This document shows positions 42,807 through 53,160 of a DNA stretch of 64,000 nucleotides, one piece after another (within the stretch, counting starts at the first letter, position 1; each line of letters opens with the position of its first letter). Origin of the DNA: Flavobacteriaceae bacterium S0862 (lineage in GTDB: Bacteria > Bacteroidota > Bacteroidia > Flavobacteriales > Flavobacteriaceae); assembly GCA_023015825.1 (NCBI GenBank), contig JALKAW010000008.1, positions 1-64,000 of the forward strand, in the 5' to 3' direction. The translations under genes and the position numbers were made by a program. The notes below the pieces were generated by a model. It was not told the origin of the DNA. It did not search any database and saw only the letters and a program-made list of their open reading frames with translations.

Positions 42807-43946
42807 TTATTTTTCTTTAAGTGCTACACAACAAGTAGTCAAATTGTGCATTTCAAGGTTTCCACCTGTGGCTCTGGCGAGTTCAGCATTAGAGAACATA
42901 CCTGCCATTGGAACATTCCATATTTTTTTTATGCCTTCCAGTTCTTCTGTCATCATTGGGCCTAATGCAAGGATTCTTCCTGCACAGCTAAAAACGACTA
43001 ATGCATCTGCTTTAGGCATTTCGGTATCTTTTAAGTTTTGAACTCCTTTAATTACTTTTTCCATTACATCCCAATCTGGCGGTAAGGAAAAGCGAACTTT
43101 AGAGCCCTGAGGAACAGTACCACTACAATAAAAAGAATGGTCGCTCCAATCTATAACTAATCCAGGACGCATTACTGGGTCTCCTTTTTCTCTTTGTAGT
43201 TGTAATGGAAAATTGGCAGCTATCTCGATTAATAAATTTTGATTTTCGGGTGTTACGTTTTCTATACCACCATATTTTGTAGTAATATCCAATACCGGAA
43301 CATTATCTACCGTATAAACATGATTGCCTTCGCTTTTAGTTACTATTTTTTCAGTTCCTACAGGTTTCCATCCACAAGTAGCAATTCCCTTTACCGCTAT
43401 TTTTTCTTCATCAATAGCAATACACACCATTCCGTCACTACTTTCTTTTTCATTGGTAAAAACATATGTATCGGTAAAAGAATAATCGTCTCCTGCACCT
43501 CCGCCGAAGGCATTAACATCTTTTCCAATAACCTCTTCAAAGCCTCTTAATATTTCTTCACTATCTGCCGAAGGGTTACTAGTGCCAATTAAAAATGCGG
43601 GTTTGCTAAACTTGTCTTTGGCTTTTTGAGCAATTCCTATGGCAACCTCTTTGTAGTTTTTATTTGGATATTCGTCAAAGTATAATTGAAAATAGTCTTT
43701 ATTGATGTCGAGTAATAAAATTGCAGCAGACCCTTTTTCAGTTTCTTCGTCAATGAACTCACCATTTGTTGTGCATCCAAATATTACAATATTTTTATCG
43801 TCAAGAACTTTTGATATGGCTTTTATATCTTGAGATTTTGAGCTAAAAGCCAAAGCCAAGGTTGGTTTAAAGCCATCTGCCATACTTTGTGTTAATACAT
43901 CACTTATTTCTGAAGTGGAATGCCCTTTTATTGATTTTGATTTCAT
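42807..43946 (-). CDS. FIST-domain sensory protein 3 (first gene of the signalling operon)
   Basis: 379 aa with FIST_N and FIST_C (LALAFSSKSQDIKAISKVLDDKNIVIFGCTTNGEFIDEETEKGS, FGGGAGDDYSF, CGWKPVGTEKIVTKSEGNHVYTVDN, FSCAGRILALGPMMTEELEG). It is the most divergent of the three copies: FGGGAGDD replaces FGGMAGDD, and MFSNAELARATGG replaces the FFTYGEFG tail. As the first gene it should carry the operon promoter in the 60-bp gap before it, where no strong TANNTTTG motif was found by eye. Confidence 0.9.
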   Translation of the reverse strand: MKSKSIKGHSTSEISDVLTQSMADGFKPTLALAFSSKSQDIKAISKVLDDKNIVIFGCTTNGEFIDEETEKGSAAILLLDINKDYFQLYFDEYPNKNYKEVAIGIAQKAKDKFSKPAFLIGTSNPSADSEEILRGFEEVIGKDVNAFGGGAGDDYSFTDTYVFTNEKESSDGMVCIAIDEEKIAVKGIATCGWKPVGTEKIVTKSEGNHVYTVDNVPVLDITTKYGGIENVTPENQNLLIEIAANFPLQLQREKGDPVMRPGLVIDWSDHSFYCSGTVPQGSKVRFSLPPDWDVMEKVIKGVQNLKDTEMPKADALVVFSCAGRILALGPMMTEELEGIKKIWNVPMAGMFSNAELARATGGNLEMHNLTTCCVALKEK

Positions 43947-44006
43947 GGATTAACTATGATTGGTTGATTCAGTTAAAGTTAGTAAAAGCGTTGCTTAAAT
44001 TTAGAA

Positions 44007-47000
44007 TTAATTTTTCATTATAATGGCTGGTAAGTTTAGCTCTTTAAATTGCTTATTAAAGGCTGTCATTTCAGAATTAATAATTGCATCACGTTCACTT
44101 TTAAAAGAGCTCCATTCTTTCATTAAATCTTCTAGCCTTTCTTTAGACCCTAGCGTAACTTTAGGTTCGTCAACATCAATAAATCCTTTTAAATGCATGA
44201 GTTGGGAGTTTAACTTGTTATTGAAATTGATTACATCTTGAAATGTTTTTTGCTTAGGTTGAATTAAGTTTTCTTCCCAAGAGGTAATTCGATCTATTAG
44301 AGTTTTGCCCTTTTCTAGTAAGTCTTTAGCAGTATCATTTTCTTTTAGAAGATTTGCATACTTTTTAAGTTGAGATTTTGCAGAACGCATATTATTTACT
44401 GACTCATGAATATCTCGAATCGTATTTTCAATTTCCAATAAAACAGTTTGTTGCTCTTTAAAATCTGCAGGGTTAGATTTTACATTTGGATTTGGTAAAA
44501 TGGTCACTTCAGTTTCAGATTGACCTCCATTTTCAAGAGTTAATCGTAACGTATAATTTCCAGGTGCTACATTAGAACCTGAATAACCACCATGCACAAA
44601 AACGTTCTCAACGCCTGGTAGTTGTTCTCTTTGAAAATTCCATGTAAAACGATTGTAACCTTTTTTGGCAGGCAATACTTGGGGTGCAGAAGGACCACCT
44701 TCCCAAGATTTAAACTCTTTATTTTTTTTACTATATATAGTTCTTATTACTTTGCTGTTTTCTATAATTTCAAGTTTTAATTCGAGCGTATCGGCATCTT
44801 TAGCTAAAAAATAATCAAACGAGACACCACTTTTAGGGTTTTGGCCCAAACCAGGAACAAATCTACTTGTGCTTCCTCCAAACATACGATAGGTGTCCTT
44901 TGGTTTGAACACTTGAATAGCAGCGTTGTTGTCTTTTTTAATATTTTGAATAGCTCCTAAATCATCCAAAATCCAGAAGGATCGTCCAGCAGTGGCTGCT
45001 ACCAAATCATTATCCTGAATGACTAAATCATTAATGGCTACTATTGGTAAATTCAATTGAAATTGCTGCCAATTAGCACCATCATCGAGTGAAATATAAA
45101 GTCCAGTTTCAGTGCCAGCGTACAATAAACCTTTTCGTTTTTTGTCTTCTCTAACGACACGAACAAACCCATGTGGATCATTAAAACCATTCACGATTTT
45201 TGTCCATGATTGGCCATAATTATTGGTTTTAAACACATAAGGCTTTAAGTCCATAGATTTATATCTCATAACCACAATGTAAGACGTTGCGGGATCGTGA
45301 GGAGATACTTCAATGCTGTTTATGATGCCGTCAGTAATTCCTTTAGGTGTAATATTTGTCCAGTTTTGCCCTCCGTCTTTTGTAATGTGTAATAAGCCAT
45401 CGTCGCTTCCCACATATAAGACACCTTGTTCGTGTGGTGATTCAACCAACGACATTAATGTATTGTAGTTTTCACCACCAGCAGCTTCATTGGTATATGG
45501 GCCACCACCAGGCCCTTGTTTATCTTTTTCATTTTTTGTTAAATCAGGACTTACGACCTCCCAACTATTGCCTCCATCTTCCGTTTTAAACACCACATTT
45601 CCTGCGTGATAAATAGTATTTCTATTATGGGGTGAGCTAATTATTGGTGCGTTCCAGTTATAACGATATTTAAAATCTTTAGGTTGAATACTTAAGCCTA
45701 ATTCTGGATATTCTTTTATTGGTTTTGAAGTGTTAGCTGAGGTTACAAATCTTTCAATGATACCTTGGTAGCAACCACCATAAACATGTTCAGGATTGTC
45801 TGGGTCGAATGCTAAAAAAGCGCTTTCGCAACCAGCTACCGAATGCCAATCTTTCCAATCAATACCTCCATCATTAGTTCGGCTTTTAATTGAAATAGCA
45901 GAATTGTCCTGCTGACCTCCATACACATTATAAGGCACTAGATTGTCTGTAATAACTCTGTAAAATTGCGCTGTTGGTTGGTTTTGTTGTGTACTCCAAC
46001 TTTTCCCTCCATTGAATGATACATTAGCGCCTCCATCATTTGAGTTAATCATATTAGTATTATCGTTTGGATTAATCCATAAATGATGATTATCTCCATG
46101 AGGCACAGATACACCACTAAAACTCTTTCCGCCATCAATAGATTTTAATACAGGTGCATTTAATACATACACTACATTTTCATTTTGAGGGTCGGCAAAA
46201 ATCTCCATATAATACCAAGAACGCGTAATGGCAACACGATCTGAATTGACTTGCTTCCAAGATTTACCAGCATTATCTGAACGATACACACCAGCTTTTT
46301 CACCTTCAGCTTCTATAACCGCAAAAACCCTGTCAGGATTTGCTCGAGAGACTGAAATTCCAGATTTACCAAAATCTTCTGGTAACCCAGCTTTCATTTG
46401 GTTCCATGTTGTTCCTCCATCAGTTGACTTATATAATCCAGAGTCTTTCCCACCAGACTCCATAATCCAAGGGTAACGACGATGTTGCCACATTGCTGCA
46501 TATAGAATTCGAGGGTTAGTCATATCCATAGATAGAGAAGAAGCACCTGTAGTTTCATTAACGTAAAGGATGCGTTTCCAATTGTTGCCACCATCAGTAG
46601 TACGATAGACACCTCTTTCTTTAGAAGGTCCATATTGTGCACCTTGAGCTGTGATATAGATAATATCTGGATTCGTTGGATGGATAATCACATCAGAAAT
46701 ATGTCTGGAATTATCTAATCCAATATGTGTCCATGTTTTTCCAGCATCGGTAGATTTGTAAACACCATCTCCCATTGAGGTCATTACACCTCTAGCAGCA
46801 TGTTCACCCATTCCTGCAATCACTACATTAGGGTCGTTTTCAGAAACAGCAATTGCTCCAACAGTTCCTGTTTTTAAAAACCCATCGGAAACATTTAACC
46901 ATTTAATGCCACCATCAATGGTTTTCCAAATGCCACCTCCAGTACCTCCCATGTAATAGACATTAGGTTGACTTACAACACCAGTTGAGGTAACACTTCG

Positions 47001-47159
47001 TCCACCTCGAAAGGGTCCAATGTTTCGCCATTTGAGATGATGAAATTCTTTGTCACTAACAAATTCTGTAGGTTCTTTTTCTTTCTTCTTTCTTCTTTGT
47101 GCTTCAGTATGAACAGGTAATAGTAAAAAACTCAGGGCAATGAGTTTTAAAGTTTTCAT
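44007..47159 (-). CDS. Secreted BNR/Asp-box (sortilin/VPS10-like) propeller protein
   Basis: 1050 aa. Signal peptide (about 1-21), a basic KKKEKE patch, then two large beta-propellers with many Asp-box motifs (S-x-D-x-G-x-T-W: [88 protein letters not shown]). A C-terminal part of about 250 residues contains an Ig-like [44 protein letters not shown] and a helical tail. It belongs to the 'glycosyl hydrolase, BNR repeat' proteins of Bacteroidota. No catalytic residues are identified, so a carbohydrate- or peptide-binding role is equally likely. 22 bp behind the cyclophilin gene. Confidence 0.85.
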   Translation of the reverse strand: MKTLKLIALSFLLLPVHTEAQRRKKKEKEPTEFVSDKEFHHLKWRNIGPFRGGRSVTSTGVVSQPNVYYMGGTGGGIWKTIDGGIKWLNVSDGFLKTGTVGAIAVSENDPNVVIAGMGEHAARGVMTSMGDGVYKSTDAGKTWTHIGLDNSRHISDVIIHPTNPDIIYITAQGAQYGPSKERGVYRTTDGGNNWKRILYVNETTGASSLSMDMTNPRILYAAMWQHRRYPWIMESGGKDSGLYKSTDGGTTWNQMKAGLPEDFGKSGISVSRANPDRVFAVIEAEGEKAGVYRSDNAGKSWKQVNSDRVAITRSWYYMEIFADPQNENVVYVLNAPVLKSIDGGKSFSGVSVPHGDNHHLWINPNDNTNMINSNDGGANVSFNGGKSWSTQQNQPTAQFYRVITDNLVPYNVYGGQQDNSAISIKSRTNDGGIDWKDWHSVAGCESAFLAFDPDNPEHVYGGCYQGIIERFVTSANTSKPIKEYPELGLSIQPKDFKYRYNWNAPIISSPHNRNTIYHAGNVVFKTEDGGNSWEVVSPDLTKNEKDKQGPGGGPYTNEAAGGENYNTLMSLVESPHEQGVLYVGSDDGLLHITKDGGQNWTNITPKGITDGIINSIEVSPHDPATSYIVVMRYKSMDLKPYVFKTNNYGQSWTKIVNGFNDPHGFVRVVREDKKRKGLLYAGTETGLYISLDDGANWQQFQLNLPIVAINDLVIQDNDLVAATAGRSFWILDDLGAIQNIKKDNNAAIQVFKPKDTYRMFGGSTSRFVPGLGQNPKSGVSFDYFLAKDADTLELKLEIIENSKVIRTIYSKKNKEFKSWEGGPSAPQVLPAKKGYNRFTWNFQREQLPGVENVFVHGGYSGSNVAPGNYTLRLTLENGGQSETEVTILPNPNVKSNPADFKEQQTVLLEIENTIRDIHESVNNMRSAKSQLKKYANLLKENDTAKDLLEKGKTLIDRITSWEENLIQPKQKTFQDVINFNNKLNSQLMHLKGFIDVDEPKVTLGSKERLEDLMKEWSSFKSERDAIINSEMTAFNKQFKELNLPAIIMKN

Positions 47160-47180
47160 ATGGTTGGTTGGTTTGAAATG

Positions 47181-47765
47181 TTATATTCTTGTTATATTTT
47201 TAATAATTATTGGCTCTAATAGTCGTTGGTTTTTATTTTCTCCTGATTGAATTTTTAAGACAATATCTAAGCCTTTGGTAACTTTACCAAAAGCTGCAAA
47301 ACCTAGTCCATCGTTATGGCGTTTGCCACCAAAATCTAATTCAGGTTGGTCATTTATACAAATAAAAAAACTACTTGTTGCTGTATTGGCACTAGATCTT
47401 GCCATAGAAATCACGCCATCTTTATGAAGAATGTTCGTATTATTGGTGGTTTCTAATTCGATTGGGTCAAAAGATTTAGAATTATCTACAGAGCCACCTT
47501 GAATAACTTCAATTTTAATATCTCTTTCTGCTTCATTTTCTGGAGTACAAACTCTAAAAAAAGTAGAGTTTTCGTAAAGATTGTTATCAACATACTTCAT
47601 AAAGTTTGTGACAGTAATAGGAGCTTTATCTGGATAAAGCTCAACGACTATATCACCCAATGTTGTTTCAATTTTACATTGAATGTTACTTTGGGAGTTT
47701 GCATAAAACGACACTAAAAATAGCAAGAATGCTATTTTAAAGAATCTTAATGGACTATTTTTCAT
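47181..47765 (-). CDS. Exported cyclophilin-type peptidyl-prolyl isomerase
   Basis: 194 aa with an N-terminal signal peptide (FFKIAFLLFLVSFYANSQ). It carries the cyclophilin core: IETTLGDIVVELYPDKAPITVTNFMKYVDNNLYENSTFFRV, with active-site-like FFRV in place of FHRV, then VIQGG, GVISMARS.ANTATSSFFICIND and FAAFGKVTKGLDIV. It helps fold exported proteins by isomerising prolyl bonds. It precedes the BNR protein in the same direction, so the pair may be transcribed together, but functional linkage is not shown. Confidence 0.92.
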   Translation of the reverse strand: MKNSPLRFFKIAFLLFLVSFYANSQSNIQCKIETTLGDIVVELYPDKAPITVTNFMKYVDNNLYENSTFFRVCTPENEAERDIKIEVIQGGSVDNSKSFDPIELETTNNTNILHKDGVISMARSSANTATSSFFICINDQPELDFGGKRHNDGLGFAAFGKVTKGLDIVLKIQSGENKNQRLLEPIIIKNITRI

Positions 47766-47910
47766 GTTTTTGATTTCTATAAAGATAGAAAAAGCTTGAG
47801 ATTTTTTCTAAAATTCTTCTATTAAGTAAATTCTATATTATTGAATAACTATATTTCCTGTAAATAATGAAGTCTTAAGTGTTTTTTTTCTTAATTTTAG
47901 TTGATAAGAT

Positions 47911-50900
47911 TTGAACGCCATTTTAACTTATTTTTTTTTGACTAAAAGACAATCAATATTCAATTTTAAAACTAGTATCCTTCTTATGATATTAGTTATT
48001 TGGGGAATAAACTCTAATGCTTTAGAGGTAATTAAACCAAATAAAACTCTTGTCAGCAAAACCTATGTTACTTATTATGATTTTTTATTAAATATAAAAG
48101 AGCAGATATCTGGAAATATAATCGATGCTAAAACTAGAAAAGCCATTTCTTATGCTAATATTGAGGTGTTTGGCACTCTAGTAGGGACATCCAGTAACGA
48201 ACTTGGAGAATTTATTTTAGAGGTAGATTCGTTACCTGTTACTATCGTTTTTTCTCATTTAAACTATGAGAAGAAAGTAGTGGAGGTCAATAACACAAGT
48301 AATCTAACCATTCAATTAACACCTTTGGTAAATAGCTTGAATGAAGTTGTGCTTTCAGCAAATAGAAAAAGTAATTACCCTTATGAATTAGCTTTAGAAG
48401 CATTTTCAAAGACAAGAAAATTAACAGATAACAGCAATTATGGACAAGCTTTTTACAGACAAAAATCAAAAAACGGTGATGAATACACAGAGTTTTCAGA
48501 GATTATTTATGATACGGAATATACTGTTGATGGTATAAATGATTGGGAAATTTTAGAAGGTAGATATGCCTTAAAACGAGAAAAAATTAATAATAGCAAT
48601 TTTACGCTTCTATCACGTATTCTAAAGGCGATACAGCCAGATACTGATGATATTATTTTTCCATTAAGTTATGAGGTTAAAGAGCATTATGACGTAAAAA
48701 TTGTGGATATATTATCCTCTGGAGATGAAGATATAGCCGTGTTGAAATTTAAACCCTTTCCAGAAGTAAAAACACCAGCTTTTGAAGGGGAAGCTTATAT
48801 AAATACTGAGACATATGAAGTATTAAAAATTAGTGGTACTGTAGTGAATGATTGGTTAGATTTTATAAAATTCAGAGAGAAAAGAACGTATACTAAAAAC
48901 TACACTTTATCTTACGAAATGGCTTTTAAAAAGGGCTCGAAAGATGATTTGTTAATTGATTATATAAAAGTAGATCACTCTTTTGATTATTATAGAGGCG
49001 ATAGTCTTGTAACTCACGTTTCGTCTACCTCAAATTTGACGTATTTTGAACATTATGATACTGATAGCCCAAGACGATTTAGAAAAAGCTTCAAGGATTC
49101 AAAAAGTGATTGGGAAACACTCAATAAAATAGGGTATAACGAAAAATTTTGGATAGATAATCCAATAGTGAAGCGTACACCTATTGAAGACAAAGTAATC
49201 GCCTCATTTGAAAAAGATAATACTTTCGAGTCTATATTTCTTAATACAAAAGAGCAAATAGCATTTATGCAAAGCAATTTAAGAGGTGATGTGTTTATTG
49301 AGAATTTTGATGTACTACTTAGAAATTACAACAATTATAATCCTCTGGAAAAAGTATTTCTTCATACAGACAAGGAGACTTATTTTGCTGGAGAAATGAT
49401 ATGGTATAATGCCTACGCTGTTTTAGGGGCATTTCATCATTTTTCGACTGGAAGTATGGAAATTCAAGTTGACTTAATAGATGAGGGGAATACCATTATT
49501 GCATCAAGAAAACATAAGCTTATAGAAGGTCAGGGAGAGGGAAATATTATAATTCCTGATAATTTACCTGAAGGGAAATATCAATTAAGAGCCTACACCA
49601 ATTGGATGCGAAATTTTGATGATGACTTCTTTTTCATAAAAACAATTCAGCTTTTAGATACTAATAAAAAGGCTAACACTCAATTAAGCACTGAGAGTAA
49701 GGTTGATGTGCAATTTTTCCCTGAAGGAGGACATGCAGTTAATGGGTTGAATGGAAAAATCACATTTAAGGCAATAGGTAGTGATGGATATTCCAGAGAA
49801 GTTAAAGGCATTATAAAAAACTCTAAAGGTGAAACCGTTGTACCTATAAACACCATTTACCAAGGTATGGGCTTTTTTACTTTAAATCCACAGCCTAACG
49901 AAACCTATTCAGCTGTTTTAGATGATGGGTCTATACATAAACTTCCAGAAACACAAAACGAAGGTTACTCAATGTTAATTGATAATCTAGATGCGAATAA
50001 TATTAAGGTGAAAGTACAGGCTAGTAATGTACTTAGGTCAAAGCCATTCTATATTATTGGCACTATAAATAATGAGAAATATTACCAAGGAAAATTTGCC
50101 TTTAATGCTCAGTCGGTATTTAATTTTGAAATTCCAAAAAACAAATTTCCAAGCGGCGTCATGACGCTTACACTTTTTGATGAACAAATGCGACCTTGGT
50201 CTGAAAGACCAGTTTTTGTAAATAACAATGAAGAATTAATCATTCAAGCAGAATTGGAAGAGCCTAACTTTGGAAAAAGAGAAAAAGTTAAATTAAAAGT
50301 AAATTTAAAGGATGTTTACGGTACACCTTTATCTACTAATTTTTCTATTGCTATTACTGATGCTGATAGGGTTTACAAAAATAGTTTTGGTACAAATATT
50401 TTAACACACCTTTTATTAGAATCCAACCTAAAGGGTCATATTGAAAATCCAGGGTACTTTTTTAGTGATAATAAACGGTCTACTCGAGCTAAACTGGATT
50501 TAGTGATGTTAACTCATGGTTGGCGTAAATACAATTGGCAAGAGCTTGAAAATTTAGATTTTGAATTACCAAAAGAGTTTCCTTTTAAAAGAGGTTATAA
50601 TATTGCAGGAGTCGCAAAAAACTCACAAGGAGCGCCTTTACAAAATAGAGAACTAAAAATGATTGCGAAATCTAAATCAGATAATTTATTTAATTTATAT
50701 ATCACGACAACCAATGATGTTGGTAGTTTTAACTTTGAAAATGTTGCTAATGCAGGCAATGTTGAATTGGGTTTTAATGCTTACCAATCTAATGGAGACC
50801 CAATACAAACAAAAATTACTTTGTTGGATAATGATGAAATGCGTAATCTGCCATCACCAAACTTTAAAAATCAAAATAAATATGTAGATAAGGATGCACT

Positions 50901-51711
50901 AGATAATTATACAAATAAAACGATACCATTTTATGTGTATGATGATACCGAAAAATTAGATGAAGTAATTGTGACTGCCGAAGTAGAATATGTTAATGAA
51001 CTTACAAAATATTCCGAGTCATTATATGGTGCAAAACCAGACTACACTATAATGAATGAAGATAAAGTAGGAGGAAATATATTAAATCATTTAAATAATA
51101 TTCCAGGGGTGGCTGTCGATTTGTCTTTTAACTTGGTTAATTTTAGAGGCAATAAATTTGGACCATTATGGATTATAGATGGTATGAGATTAGAAGATGA
51201 AGGAGACCCTAGATATGGATATGGTTCAGAAAGAGATGAAATAGCAGATGGTCAATCTAGAAGACTATATTATGATAAACCTAAAACTAGTAACGTTCCG
51301 CTTATGGTACAAAGTTTAGACTTTTCAAATGTAGAGCGAATAGAGATTTTAAAGCGAGGTACTCAAACTGCAATTTATGGTCCTAGTGGAAAATTTGGTG
51401 TTATCGTTGTATATACAAAAACTGGAAGACCAAAGTCTAACAATGCTTTTACATCTAAGCATACTGTTCAAGCATATTCTAAAATAAAAGAATTTTATTC
51501 GCCTAAATACGAAGTGGCTATAGAAGCACATAAAAACCCAGATAATAGAACAACACTTTACTGGAATCCTTCTGTAAAAACAGATAAAAATGGTAATGCT
51601 ACCATTACTTTTTATAATTCAGATAATGCAAAATCTTTTGAAGTCGATATTCAAGCATTATCACAATATGGAACTCCAGGTGTTTATTTGAATACTTTTA
51701 AAGAAAAATAA
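47911..51711 (+). CDS. Carboxypeptidase-regulatory / macroglobulin-like / TonB-plug outer-membrane protein
   Basis: 1266 aa from a TTG at 47911. The first ATG in frame (47986) would start inside the hydrophobic segment, so TTG is preferred but not certain. A signal segment (residues 20-37) precedes a CarboxypepD_reg-like beta domain (64-150: ISGNIIDAKTRKAISYANIEVFG...). A DUF4-like middle follows, then macroglobulin MG2-like repeats (EKVFLHTDKETYFAGEMIWYNAYAV) and a TonB plug (about 1050-1180: VGGNILNHLNNIPGVAVD, GPLWIIDGMRLED, VERIEILKRGTQTAIYGPSGKFGVI). A final MG-like strand region (DKNGNATITFYNSDN) ends the protein. No transmembrane beta barrel follows the plug, so it is not a complete transporter. 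It probably lies at the outer membrane or surface. Confidence 0.8.
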   Translation: MNAILTYFFLTKRQSIFNFKTSILLMILVIWGINSNALEVIKPNKTLVSKTYVTYYDFLLNIKEQISGNIIDAKTRKAISYANIEVFGTLVGTSSNELGEFILEVDSLPVTIVFSHLNYEKKVVEVNNTSNLTIQLTPLVNSLNEVVLSANRKSNYPYELALEAFSKTRKLTDNSNYGQAFYRQKSKNGDEYTEFSEIIYDTEYTVDGINDWEILEGRYALKREKINNSNFTLLSRILKAIQPDTDDIIFPLSYEVKEHYDVKIVDILSSGDEDIAVLKFKPFPEVKTPAFEGEAYINTETYEVLKISGTVVNDWLDFIKFREKRTYTKNYTLSYEMAFKKGSKDDLLIDYIKVDHSFDYYRGDSLVTHVSSTSNLTYFEHYDTDSPRRFRKSFKDSKSDWETLNKIGYNEKFWIDNPIVKRTPIEDKVIASFEKDNTFESIFLNTKEQIAFMQSNLRGDVFIENFDVLLRNYNNYNPLEKVFLHTDKETYFAGEMIWYNAYAVLGAFHHFSTGSMEIQVDLIDEGNTIIASRKHKLIEGQGEGNIIIPDNLPEGKYQLRAYTNWMRNFDDDFFFIKTIQLLDTNKKANTQLSTESKVDVQFFPEGGHAVNGLNGKITFKAIGSDGYSREVKGIIKNSKGETVVPINTIYQGMGFFTLNPQPNETYSAVLDDGSIHKLPETQNEGYSMLIDNLDANNIKVKVQASNVLRSKPFYIIGTINNEKYYQGKFAFNAQSVFNFEIPKNKFPSGVMTLTLFDEQMRPWSERPVFVNNNEELIIQAELEEPNFGKREKVKLKVNLKDVYGTPLSTNFSIAITDADRVYKNSFGTNILTHLLLESNLKGHIENPGYFFSDNKRSTRAKLDLVMLTHGWRKYNWQELENLDFELPKEFPFKRGYNIAGVAKNSQGAPLQNRELKMIAKSKSDNLFNLYITTTNDVGSFNFENVANAGNVELGFNAYQSNGDPIQTKITLLDNDEMRNLPSPNFKNQNKYVDKDALDNYTNKTIPFYVYDDTEKLDEVIVTAEVEYVNELTKYSESLYGAKPDYTIMNEDKVGGNILNHLNNIPGVAVDLSFNLVNFRGNKFGPLWIIDGMRLEDEGDPRYGYGSERDEIADGQSRRLYYDKPKTSNVPLMVQSLDFSNVERIEILKRGTQTAIYGPSGKFGVIVVYTKTGRPKSNNAFTSKHTVQAYSKIKEFYSPKYEVAIEAHKNPDNRTTLYWNPSVKTDKNGNATITFYNSDNAKSFEVDIQALSQYGTPGVYLNTFKEK

Positions 51712-51720
51712 GTGGTTCAC

Positions 51721-52953
51721 TTACTTCTTTACCGCCGATTTTTTCTTACTTAAATCAACTGTCACTTGATTAGCCAATAAATCATCAAACGTTTCGTGTT
51801 TTCTTATTAAATGTGCTTTGTTGTTGTACCACAATACTTCTGCAGGTCTAAACCTTGAGTTATAATTGCTAGCCATTGTAAAGCAGTAAGCACCTGCATT
51901 TTTAAAGGCTAAAATATCACCTTCATTAATTTCATTAATGCGTCTGTTGTTTGCAAACGTATCAGTCTCACAGATATAACCAACAACCGAGTAAAAACGC
52001 TCTCTCCCATCTGGATTAGAAATATTAATTATTTCGTGTTGAGAGCCATAAAGCATAGGTCTAATTAAATGATTAAACCCAGAATCTATTTGTGCAAACA
52101 CCGTAGAAGTTGTTTGTTTGACTACATTCACTTTAGCTAAAAAGAAACCTGCTTCGCTTACTAGAAATTTTCCAGGTTCAAAGGCAAGCGTTAATTCTTT
52201 ACCATAGCTTTTGCAAAACTCATTAAAACGAGTCGTTAGCTTTTTGCCAAGCTCTTCAATATTAGTTTCTATATCACCTTTTTTATAAGGGACTTTAAAT
52301 CCTGAGCCAAAATCAATAAACTCTAAGCTTTTAAAGTTTTTAGCAGTTTCAAACAGTATTTCACTTGCATATAAAAACACATCAATATCTAATATATCGC
52401 TTCCAGTATGCATGTGGATACCATTAATATGCATATTGGTATTTTCTACAATTCTTAAAATATGTGGAATTTGGTGAATAGATATTCCAAATTTTGAATC
52501 TATATGTCCAACAGAGATATTAGTGTTTCCGCCAGCCATCACATGTGGATTAATTCTAATGCACACAGGAATATCAGGATGTTTGCTTCCAAACTGTTCT
52601 AGTATTGAGAGATTATCAATATTAATTTGAACACCAAGTTTCGCAACTTCTTCAATTTCTTCTAATGAAACACCGTTTGGAGTAAATATAATATTTTGCG
52701 CTTTAAAACCAGCAACCAAGCCTAATTGAACTTCTTGAATAGACACAGTATCTAAACCAGACCCTAAGTTTTTTAGAAATTTTAAAATAGAAATATTTGA
52801 TAACGCTTTAGCAGCATAATTAATTTTCAAGTTTTTAACGTTACTAAACGCTGAGGTTAATCGTTCATACTGCGATTCAATTTTATGCGCATCATACACA
52901 TATACTGGGCTTCCAAACTCTTGAGCGATGTTAAGTAGTTGCTCTTTTTTCAT
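51721..52953 (-). CDS. lysA: Diaminopimelate decarboxylase
   Basis: 410 aa, PLP-dependent fold III enzyme that turns meso-diaminopimelate into lysine, the last lysine-synthesis step. The PLP lysine is in INYAAKALSN (about 48), with the glycine-rich GSGFKVPYKKG and substrate-loop motifs PMLYGSQHEI, GYICETDTFANNRRI and GAYCFTMASNYNSR. A TANNTTTG-type -7 element lies about 20 bp before the start on its strand. Tail-to-tail with the preceding gene (9 bp) and divergent from sucC. The two genes have separate promoters. Confidence 0.95.
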   Translation of the reverse strand: MKKEQLLNIAQEFGSPVYVYDAHKIESQYERLTSAFSNVKNLKINYAAKALSNISILKFLKNLGSGLDTVSIQEVQLGLVAGFKAQNIIFTPNGVSLEEIEEVAKLGVQINIDNLSILEQFGSKHPDIPVCIRINPHVMAGGNTNISVGHIDSKFGISIHQIPHILRIVENTNMHINGIHMHTGSDILDIDVFLYASEILFETAKNFKSLEFIDFGSGFKVPYKKGDIETNIEELGKKLTTRFNEFCKSYGKELTLAFEPGKFLVSEAGFFLAKVNVVKQTTSTVFAQIDSGFNHLIRPMLYGSQHEIINISNPDGRERFYSVVGYICETDTFANNRRINEINEGDILAFKNAGAYCFTMASNYNSRFRPAEVLWYNNKAHLIRKHETFDDLLANQVTVDLSKKKSAVKK

Positions 52954-52975
52954 GATATTGTATTTATTTATGCTT

Positions 52976-52983
52976 CAAATATA
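52976..52983 (-). promoter_or_regulatory. Probable lysA promoter, -7 element
   Basis: On the minus strand TATATTTG fits the Bacteroidota TANNTTTG consensus, 23 bp before the lysA ATG. A TTTG occurs upstream on the minus strand at 52995-52998, but the spacing (11 bp) is shorter than usual, so only the -7 element is well supported. Confidence 0.42.
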
Positions 52984-53127
52984 TTTATTACTTTCAAATT
53001 ATTACTAGAACCATCAAAAAATGCTAACAATTAAACTATTTGTTAATTATTTAACAATGCTAAAAATTTCTTATTCACAATCCTACCATTACTAATTAAA
53101 ATATTAGTGTAATTAATAGCTATTATT

Positions 53128-53135
53128 TACATTTG
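53128..53135 (+). promoter_or_regulatory. Probable sucC promoter, -7 element
   Basis: TACATTTG matches TANNTTTG, 25 bp before the sucC ATG. No clear -33 TTTG is present at the expected distance, so support is moderate. Confidence 0.45.
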
Positions 53136-53160
53136 CGCATCTTAAATTATCAAGCAAGTT

